From NCBI GenBank assembly GCA_020310875.1, contig CM035417.1:105038647-105102646 (forward strand): a stretch of 64,000 bases of DNA. Direction: 5' to 3'. This stretch comes from Ceratopteris richardii (Eukaryota; Streptophyta; Polypodiopsida; Polypodiales; Pteridaceae). Every line of letters starts with the position of its first letter. The stretch's first letter is position 1. The notes beneath the pieces were generated by a model that saw nothing but the letters and a program-made list of their open reading frames with translations, made no database searches and was not told the origin of the DNA. This document shows positions 56,938 through 64,000 of this stretch, piece after piece. Made by a program: the position numbers and the translations under genes.

Positions 56938-57010
56938 TTCCACATAGCTTGGCACTTCCTTATACATGAGTGCCAGCTCCTTGTTCATCACATCACTCCC
57001 AGGGGGGATT

Positions 57011-57241
57011 TGTTGATATATTTAGGTAGTGATGTGTGTGAACACTCTAGGACTGCCAGGGCACTTCTTTTCCTCTTTAGGAGGTTTTTTCCCCCCTGCT
57101 TGTATATATGCCTATTGCCCTAACAGGCTACTTATCTTTGTACATTCTAGTGGTAATACATTCAGTATTGTGTGTTGTGCTCCAATCTTCTTCTTCTTCC
57201 TTGTGTTGTTTGTGTGCTTCCGCAGATGTCTACCTCCAACA
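57011..57241 (+). repeat. Copia-B 3' LTR
   Basis: 231 bp, TGTTGATA...CCAACA, preceded by the polypurine string CCCAGGGGGGATT. Confidence 0.95.
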
Positions 57242-57721
57242 CACTTTACATGTTGAGGCAAGGAGATAAGCTAGTATACATATGCATCTATCTTGATGAT
57301 TTGATCATCACAGGAAGTGATATTGCAGGTATTAAAGATATCAAATCAAAGCTAGGAAAGGACTTCAAGGTATCTGATCTTGGAACACTAAAGTACTTAT
57401 TGCAAATAGAGGAAATCTATGCACACAATGGCATCTTCTTGATTCAAAGAAAATACTTGTTGGATGTGCTATACAATTTTGGTATGAGTGGTTGTAGGCC
57501 ACTTTCTTAGCCCATGAAGGCCAATACAAAGTTTGTTGCAGGTCAAGGAGAGGCTATACAAGATATTTTCACTCTATAGAAGCATAATTGGTTCATTAAC
57601 TTATGCTACATTCACTAGATCTGATCTTGCATATGTAGTAGGTGTTTTGTCTTAATTTTTGCATTCACCCACTCATGATCATCTTATGACAACAAGAAAA
57701 GTGCTTAGATAGATCAAGCAC
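57242..57721 (+). pseudogene. Copia-A reverse transcriptase, C-terminal part
   Basis: Resumes with TLYMLRQGDKLVYICIYLDD (catalytic YLDD), then ITGSDIAGI, KDFKVSDLGTLKYLLQIE and GMSGCRPLS. The frame breaks after that, with stops through the thumb region. Confidence 0.85.
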
Positions 57722-58234
57722 ATGATCAACCAAGGTCTATTTTACTCATATGATGTTGATCTAAGTGTCAAAGGATATAATGATGCTGATTGTGCAGGTA
57801 GCAAGGATGATCAAAGGAGTACATCGGGTTATGTGTTCATGATAGGTTCAAAAGTGATCTCATGGAGCTCTAAGAACCAACCCACTACTGCTCTTTCATT
57901 GAGAGAGGCTGAGTATCGAGGTTTAACATTGGCTACATGTGAGCTAATATGGCTTAAGAAGCTACTTAATGTCCTTGAAGTGAAAGTGGAAGAGTTTCCT
58001 CTTTATAGAGATAACATTTCAATCATCTACCTAGCTAACAATCCCATGTTTCATCCAAGGAGCAAGCACATAGAGGTTCATTACCACTTCATTAGAGAAA
58101 AGATGATGGCAAAGGAGCTAGATATAAGGTATGTAAACACTAAAGTGCAGGTTGCATTCATTATGACAAATTTTATTGAAGGTGCAAAGCTTGGAGGATT
58201 CAAAGAAGCAATCAACATAAGAGACATAGGATGA
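57722..58234 (+). pseudogene. Copia-A RNase H
   Basis: VKGYNDADCAGSKDDQRSTS, VISWSSKNQPTTALSLREAE, LYRDNISIIYLANNP, HIEVHYHFIREK and a normal C-terminal tail. 170 codons open, the best preserved part of Copia-A. Confidence 0.88.
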
Positions 58235-58257
58235 AGCAACAAAGGAAAAAGACTTGA

Positions 58258-59040
58258 GCTTGAGGGGGAGTGTTGAAAGTTTTGTATTTCAAGTTCAAGA
58301 GTGTGGGAAATGCCCCAAATTGAACCTTCTACATCATATACAATCAAAAGAGGATGATTTCCATGATTTGGAGGCATCAAAGCATGCCTATAATGGAAAG
58401 AAGTTGATTAGAAAAGATTTAGCTCACCTCTCGATGTGATTGGACCTCACTGTTTGACATGTATATGCTTTTGATTGGTTAAAGAGGTTGGTGTGTGACT
58501 TTTAAAGCCTTTAATGAATTTTATTATGACTTATAGTCATGGAAATACATGCCCAAGATTTCTCCTTGCTTAAGCACACCCCTGACTAGCAATTCTCTGC
58601 ATATTTTGCAAAGATTTCACTTTTTCATACTTTATCTCTCTAGGTGATCTTGGCAGACCCCTGGTTTTGTAATTGTTATTTCTCCTTTGTCCCAAATTTT
58701 TTTGCAATGATTATTGTCTTGTTGGAAAGATTATAAGTTCTTACTTGATCGCTATACGTCTAGGGCTCAATTCCTCCATATGTGCAGAGACATGTCTAGA
58801 ATAGTGTCTGTGTAGTTAGCTAATAATCTATGAAGAGATCAAGTTATCTGTTTTATTGCAGTTGGTTGAGGCATCATATAGTATCAAGTTATCATATAGT
58901 ATCAAGTTATCTGTTTTACTCTCATTGGATAGATGTCTAAGCCTAGTTTAATCTTGCAAATTTTGAATCTCATTCCTTGCATGTACTCAGGGAAACTTAG
59001 AAAATATATAGCCTATGGCAAAAAAAATTTAGGATTGTAG
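58258..59040 (+). repeat. Copia-A polypurine tract and 3' LTR (right end not placed)
   Basis: TTGAGGGGGAG (58260-58270) runs into TGTTGAAAGTTTTG, a typical 3' LTR start at 58271. With no 5' LTR in the window the right end cannot be fixed; it must lie before the Copia-C integrase text near 59060. Confidence 0.6.
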
Positions 59041-59059
59041 GAGAGTTCATTTGCTTTTG

Positions 59060-59625
59060 TTGTTCACATGGGAGTGTTTATCCTCCAACAATCCATTGAA
59101 GGTAATAGATATTTTGTCTTATTTATAGATGATAATTCAAGGTTTGTTTTGATGTATTGAATTAAGTCAAAGGCAGAGGTGTTTTACCACTTCAAGAGGT
59201 TCAACAACCTAGTGGAGAAGGAAACATGGAAGTATATAAAAACTCTCAGATTGGATGGAGGAGGAGATTATTTTTCAAATGAATTTTCAGATTTCCTACA
59301 TGCCCATGACATCAAAAGGCAATCCACTTGCAGGGATACACCTCAAAAAAAGGGGTAGCAAAGAGTAAGAATAGATACATAGTAGAAGTTTCCAGAGCTT
59401 TGTTAAATGAAATGATTGTTCCTAATTCTTATTGGGTTGATGCAAGAAATACAACCATACAAATTATGAATAGGTCTCCAACCTTCGAAGTACATGGAGT
59501 TACACCTTATGAAGCTTGGTGTGGTAAGAAACCCAACCTCACATCTCAAATTATTTGGTTGTGTGTTGCTTGGAGCCAAAGTTTGAATTCAAATTCAAAT
59601 TCCTACCTAAAAGGTGAATCCTAAA
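59060..59625 (+). pseudogene. Copia-C integrase fragment
   Basis: Isolated copia integrase core with GNRYFVLFIDDNSRFVLMY, LVEKETWKYIKTLRLDGGGD, KSKNRYIVEVSRALLNEM and TPYEAWCGKKPNL. Multiple stops and shifts. Neither gag nor RT is attached. Confidence 0.8.
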
Positions 59626-59699
59626 GTGTAGAATAGATTCTCTCATGACTCAACAACCAAGAGATTCATGATTTTGGATCTTCCTAACTCCACGTGGGT

Positions 59700-59837
59700 G
59701 TAATCCACCTTTACAAGGATAAATATGAATGATTTTTACAGGAGACTAATCATATGAAGTCTTGCATAGGTTATGTCAATAAATCAAGCTTAAGCTAATT
59801 AACCAAGTATGTGGGCTTGGCTTTAATTGCACCAACA
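59700..59837 (-). repeat. Copia-D 3' LTR, inner end
   Basis: On the minus strand a purine tract (TTGAGGGGAGC, about 59838-59849) is followed by TGTTGGTGCAATTAAAGCC, consistent with a 3' LTR start at 59837. The left boundary is not resolved. Confidence 0.5.
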
Positions 59838-61080
59838 GCTCCCCTCAAGCCTAACATGCTTGGTCTACATTGCTCCTTGATTTCTTGCAAACCAATCATC
59901 AACTTGAAATTTTTCATATTTGTCCCATCCAATGACTTGGTGAGTATATCAGCACATTGTAAATGAGTTGATACATAAGATAGTTGAATATCCTTGCTAA
60001 TCAATTTTTCCCTTATCTAATGATAGTGCACTTCAATGTGCTTAATCCTTGCATGGTATACAAGATTAGCAGCCAAATGAAGTGAGCTAGTGTTATCTCC
60101 AAAGATTATTGGAGTGTAGGAATGTATCTCCAAATACGCATATAGCTGCTTAAGCCACATAGCTTCTTGAGTTGCATCAGCCAAACCCCTATATTCTGCT
60201 TCTGTGGAAGATAAGACCACAATTGGTTGCTTCTTAGATGACCAAGATATAAGTTTTGAATGTGCAAAGGATAGGTACCTTGAAGTGCTCCTCCTATCAT
60301 CCTTGAAGCCAGCCCAATCTACATCAGAATACATCTTTATATCTATATCAGAGGTGAATAGAAAAACCCTTCATTCATTGTACCCTTCAGATACTTAAGC
60401 ACCCTCTTTGCATCTTCCATATGAGGCTTCCTTGGTGCATGCATAAACTAATTCAATGTACTCACTCCATAGGCAATGTCTACTCTTGTTAGAGTAGCAT
60501 AATTGAGAGTTCCCACTAGTTTTTGATAACCCGTAACATAATCAAGTAGTTCACCTTCATGTGAACTCTGTTTATGGTTGAGTTCCATAGGAGTACTTGC
60601 AATTGTAGTGTTCTCCATCTTAAACTTTACCAACATATCATGTATGTACTTCCTTTGAGTGATAAATATACCAGAACTATATACGCAAGCTCTAAGCCAA
60701 GAAAGTAAGTTAATAAGCCAAGATCACTGATTTTAAATTCCTTCATTAATTGAGCCTTGCCCTACTTGATGCCATCAGAATCATTCCCTATAATAGTGAT
60801 GTCATCTACATAGACACATAAGTAGATAACTTCTGGTTTATTCTTCTTAACAAATAAAGAAGAATCTGCCTTGCTTGCCACAAAGCCTTAGTCCTGCAAA
60901 TAAGTGACTAGCCTATGGTTCCAAGCTCTAGGAGCTTACTTGAGACCATAGAGTGCCTTTCTTAGCTTGCATACATAACATGTTTTATCTTCATCGTCAA
61001 AACTGAGAGGTTGTGCCATATACACTTCTTCTGGTATCCATCAATTAAAAATGCATTCTTGACATCTAACTGATAATTCT
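59838..61080 (-). pseudogene. Copia-D RT C-terminal part and RNase H
   Basis: RNase H is clear: DVDWAGFKDDRRSTS, LISWSSKKQPIVVLSSTEAE, FGDNTSSLHLAAN, HARIKHIEVHYH, then LQCADILTKSLDG. Upstream the RT is decayed, starting near 61080 at YQLDVKNAFL. It includes FKMENTTIASTPMELN and VGTLNYATLTRVDIAYGVS. RT fingers are missing because of the deletion that joins it to the integrase. Confidence 0.82.
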
Positions 61081-61660
61081 CTACAAACTCCTTCCTGTTT
61101 GATTTTCAACTAATGCCAAGTACTGCTTGAAACATGTAAATACCTCATCCTTATGCTTCATGAAATAAACGATTGTCCACCTACTGTAGTCATCAATAAA
61201 TAAAACATAGTACCTTGAACCTGAGATGGATGGATCTTTGCTAGGACCCCACACATCAGTGTGTACAAGTTCCAAATAGTCTTCATGTATGTATCCCTTC
61301 CTTTTGAATGGTTGGTTGTGAGATTTTCCGAATTCGCATGCTCCACATTTGTATATCATATGTTGCTTGGTCACATTGGGAATGCCAAGTACACTTTGAT
61401 CCCTGCATATTTGCTTCAAAGTTCTTTCTCTTATGTGTCCTAGCCTTTTGTGCCATATTTCTAACTCAGATAAGGTTTGATCTTTATAATTGAATAGTGC
61501 TATGTCCCTTGTGTCTTCAATTTCAAATGTGAATAATCTACCAGACTTCTCACCTTTAGCAATACTTTTGAATCCTTGTTGGGGATCTTCCACATATGCT
61601 CCATGCTTATTGAATCTAACCTATAAACCTTTCTCAACAATCTACCCAACACTTATTAGG
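61081..61660 (-). pseudogene. Copia-D gag-pre-integrase and truncated integrase
   Basis: WHKRLGHIRERTL, CGACEFGKSHNQPF, ELVHTDVWGPSKDPSISG, YYVLFIDDYSRWTIVYF and YLALVENQTGRS. The second catalytic Asp and Glu segments are absent, and sequence passes straight to mid-RT. Confidence 0.85.
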
Positions 61661-63105
61661 TTTTTGGGTATTGTTGGCACATACAAAACTTTACTCAAGA
61701 GGTTCATGCTACCATTAGATCTTTTGAAATTTCCAATTTGCTTGACTGAGTGTTTAGTATCATCACCTGTTTGTACTTCATGCTTCCCCTTGGGTTCTTC
61801 AAGATCAGATAATAGAGCTACATTTCCAGCCACATGATTGGAACAATCTGAATCAATGTAGAAAAGATGCTCATCATCTTTACCTTGCTTGGATGTCATG
61901 TTCATGATGAGTAATGAGTCTTCTTGGTCTTCAATATAGTTATTGTAGTCCCTGAATCCTCCTTGGTAATTTTTGTTATTGTAACCTTGATTGTAGTTAT
62001 GGTTGTAGTTACCTCCATCATTGTTGTATCTGCCTCTTGAATTTCCATAGTTGCCTCTATGGTATCCTCTTCCAATTTGGTTCCTTGTATTCTTGAAGCA
62101 TTCTTCTTCCTCTGAATCCTCCTTGGTAATTTTTGTTATTGTAGCCTTGATTGTAGTTATGGTTGTAGTTACCTCCATCATTGTTGTATCTGCCTCTTGA
62201 ATTTCCATAGTTGCCTCTATGGTATCCTCGTCCAATTTGGTTCCTTGTATTCTTGAAGCATTCTTCTATGGTGTGGTTATTAAGACCACAAATGTTGCAA
62301 GGTGAATTGTTGTAGGGTGTCCCCCTACCTTGCTTTCCTCCTTTACCCCTTCCTCTAACACCTCTTCCTCTTCCTACATAATTAGCTTGAACGGTACTAG
62401 CCTCTTCTTCATGTTTCTTACTCTTAACTTTATCCTTAGCTTTTTTCTTATCTGTATAAAGGGCAGAAGATTGGTTATCTCTAGAGTTGTCACCATTTTT
62501 GTTGAGCTTTGCCTGATGGGTGAAGAGTTGCCCCATCAAGGTGTTGAGGCCAGGCATTTGCATATCCATGTAGAGGTCCATTGTTGTGGTGAAGGACTCC
62601 CACTTGTCATTAGCCTTGATTCCATTAATGATCTACCTCACAATGTGTTCTTCTTCTATCTCCTCTCCATTGCTTGCAAGCTGGCCAGCCACATCTTTCA
62701 TCTTGGTTACATAATGAGCCACTCCTTGCTTTGGTTGTTTCTTTAGAGTTGTAAATTCCATCCACAACTAATTCTTCATAGCTCTTGTGTTTGAGAGGAA
62801 ATATGATGAAATTACTTCCCAAGTCTCTTTTGAGGTCTTGCAATTTCTAACATGTGGTAACAAGAAATAAGAGATTGAGTTTAGTAGATATGACCTGGTA
62901 AGAGCATCCTTTGCACACCGTGTGGTTCACCTTTCTTGCTCTTCCCTTGTAGGTTGTTGTTTGCTCCTGAAGATTGGTATCTCTTCATCTCCTGAGATGT
63001 ATCCATAAGAGTTCTCCCTTGAAGGTAGGCTTGCATCCTAAGTGACCATGCTAAGAAGTTGTTCCAGTCCAATTTGTCAATGAAGGATGGAAATCCATCT
63101 CCCAT
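61642..63105 (-). pseudogene. Copia-D gag and protease
   Basis: ATG at 63105 with GFPSFIDKLDWNNFLAWSLR, a copia-gag start. The region between is shifted several times. A glycine/arginine-rich part (GRGRGVRGRGKGG) precedes the knuckle CNICGLNNHTIEEC (about 62250-62295). Then comes an N/G/Y-rich stretch present twice because of a 160-bp duplication. The protease site is FYIDSDCSNHVAG, where the usual D-S-G is D-S-D. Confidence 0.82.
61952..62271 (-). repeat. 160-bp direct tandem duplication in Copia-D gag
   Basis: 61952-62111 and 62112-62271 are the same except for about two substitutions (aacc/agcc near 61992/62152 and ctcttcc/ctcgtcc near 62066/62226). The period is not a multiple of three, so it shifts the frame. 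Confidence 0.92.
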
Positions 63106-63118
63106 CTTGCTTGTTGTT

Positions 63119-63132
63119 GCTTTGATACCACT
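63119..63132 (-). promoter_or_regulatory. Copia-D primer-binding site, tRNA-Met-like
   Basis: Minus strand TGGTATCAAAGCAAC next to the LTR end TCCTCCAACA. It differs from the usual TGGTATCAGAGC by one base. Confidence 0.75.
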
Positions 63133-64000
63133 GTTGGAGGAGATGTTGGATAGTCACAAAAGATGAAGTGGTGTTGCTAGATCTTGCTTCACACCTACTA
63201 AGAATGATGGCTGGAGAGTGAAGTGGGCCTCTTTAGCTTGCTAATTGTGTACCTAAGAACCCTTAGGGACTTGTGGAGAAAGAGACTATACCTCAATCCC
63301 CCTCAAGTGCATATAGTGGGGATTCACGCTTTATTTATCAATCTGAGGAGTATCAAAACCTCGCCGAGTGTATGAAGACGTGCATTCAAATGATGATCAA
63401 TATGAATGAATGCTCAAAGGGTGCAAATAAGTTTAAATCTATTCCAAACAAGCTTTTAAGGTCAGCAATGTTGTAGCGATACTTGAAGCAGAAGTCAACA
63501 GTAATTCAAGCTTTTCTCTTAGCTTCGAACTCCGAATATAGTGAACAGCGGGTTCATTTCGAAGCTCTCAAGAAGACGCATCAATGATGGTGTTTTCACT
63601 TGATTATGACGCTCCTACTTCAAGTTATGAGCAAAATTCTGAGTCATGGGAATGACCTTCCTACACTCCAGCACTTCCTACACTTCACACACACCTTACC
63701 AACAGCAAACATCCACTTTCATAGATAGACAACACTTCTAAGCACTCTTTCCAAGCATCACACATGCATACAAGCTCACAAAGAAGAAGATATAGAGTGA
63801 AGACACAAATTTGGAATTCTGTGCTCTTGATTCTCACAATGGCCAAGAGTCTCTACAAAGAGTCACAAATGGTCCTTTCACACAAGAGACCGGCACTTTA
63901 TTAGCGGAAAGGCTAATTTCCTACTAATTTACAAAGGTAAGCTACAATTCTCTATGGGTATGCAACTAGAGGACTCCTCTAGTGCATTTACATCAGAAAA
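63133..64000 (-). repeat. Copia-D 5' LTR, running off the window
   Basis: Starts TGTTGGAGGAGATG on the plus strand beside the primer site. No second terminus was found before 64000, so the LTR is either longer than 868 bp or itself interrupted. No other gene seen. Confidence 0.5.

Larger units (their letters stand above)
52787..57241 (+). mobile_element. Copia-B: 5'-deleted sister of Copia-1, inserted in the Copia-A RT
   Basis: From 52787 it matches Copia-1 gag (NYPLCSYMMHHVL, GLWNIV). It runs through the whole pol to a 231-bp 3' LTR (57011-57241) of the same length and sequence type as Copia-1. The 5' LTR, leader and first gag codons are missing, and so is the Copia-A RT segment expected between CKLR and TLYM. 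One deletion therefore removed both. Many stops and shifts make it older or less constrained than Copia-1. Confidence 0.9.

Noticed and set aside
1..64000. Host protein-coding, rRNA or tRNA genes
   Set aside because: No text outside the elements resembled a host gene, and I saw no cloverleaf-like or rRNA sequence beyond primer-site complements. A database search could still find a small one in 49264-50009 or 63133-64000.

Overview
The window reads as intergenic DNA of a large-genome land plant. Every coding region I recognise belongs to a transposable element: CACTA (En/Spm) DNA transposons and Ty1/copia and Ty3/gypsy LTR retrotransposons. Several primer-binding sites fit plant initiator tRNA-Met or tRNA-Asp, LTRs end in TG...CA, and target duplications are 4-5 bp. 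I see no convincing single-copy host gene, rRNA or tRNA gene. The species cannot be named from this sequence.

Left part (1-29088). This looks like one CACTA element whose left end lies outside the window. It holds a large inverted repeat (221-1092), a broken TNP2-type transposase followed by DUF4216-type exons (1145-3261), an antisense three-exon gene of unknown family (4614-5357), a roughly 4.3 kb TG/TA-rich 'TATG' array, a CT tract, and a 3' terminus with GCGACG subterminal palindromes ending in a CACTA-type terminus at 29088. The TATG array is split by a structurally complete copia element, Copia-1 (9291-28364, minus strand, 231-bp LTRs). Two further retroelements sit inside Copia-1. One is a 3,964-bp non-autonomous copia-like element (10252-14215, 189-bp LTRs, TSD ATAGC). 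The other is Gypsy-1 (15769-26095, minus strand), whose 5' LTR has lost about 1.75 kb. LTR divergences counted by eye (Copia-1 about 4.3%, non-autonomous element about 3.2%, Gypsy-1 about 1.3%) agree with this nesting order.

Middle part (29417-46823). This is Gypsy-2, a giant (17.4 kb) and very young element: identical-length 648-bp LTRs with about 5 differences, a perfect TSD TCTAT and a tRNA-Asp primer site. Its leader carries about 30 copies of a CCATCGCGA motif. Gag has several zinc knuckles. Pol has an ordinary protease, RT, RNase H, two integrase-type zinc-binding modules in tandem, an integrase core, and a second retropepsin-like domain after the integrase. A further reading frame of about 4.46 kb (proline-rich, then coiled coil, then a globular tail) fills the position before the 3' LTR. 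It interrupts a decayed gypsy element (29089-29416 plus 46824-49263). An older relic of the Gypsy-2 gag lies at 50010-50760.

Right part (51098-64000). This is a mosaic of decayed copia elements. Copia-A (51098 to beyond 58271) is interrupted in its RT by Copia-B (52787-57241), a 5'-deleted sister of Copia-1. A short integrase fragment (Copia-C) follows. Last is Copia-D (about 59700 to beyond 64000, minus strand), with a 160-bp tandem duplication in gag and a deletion joining integrase to RT.
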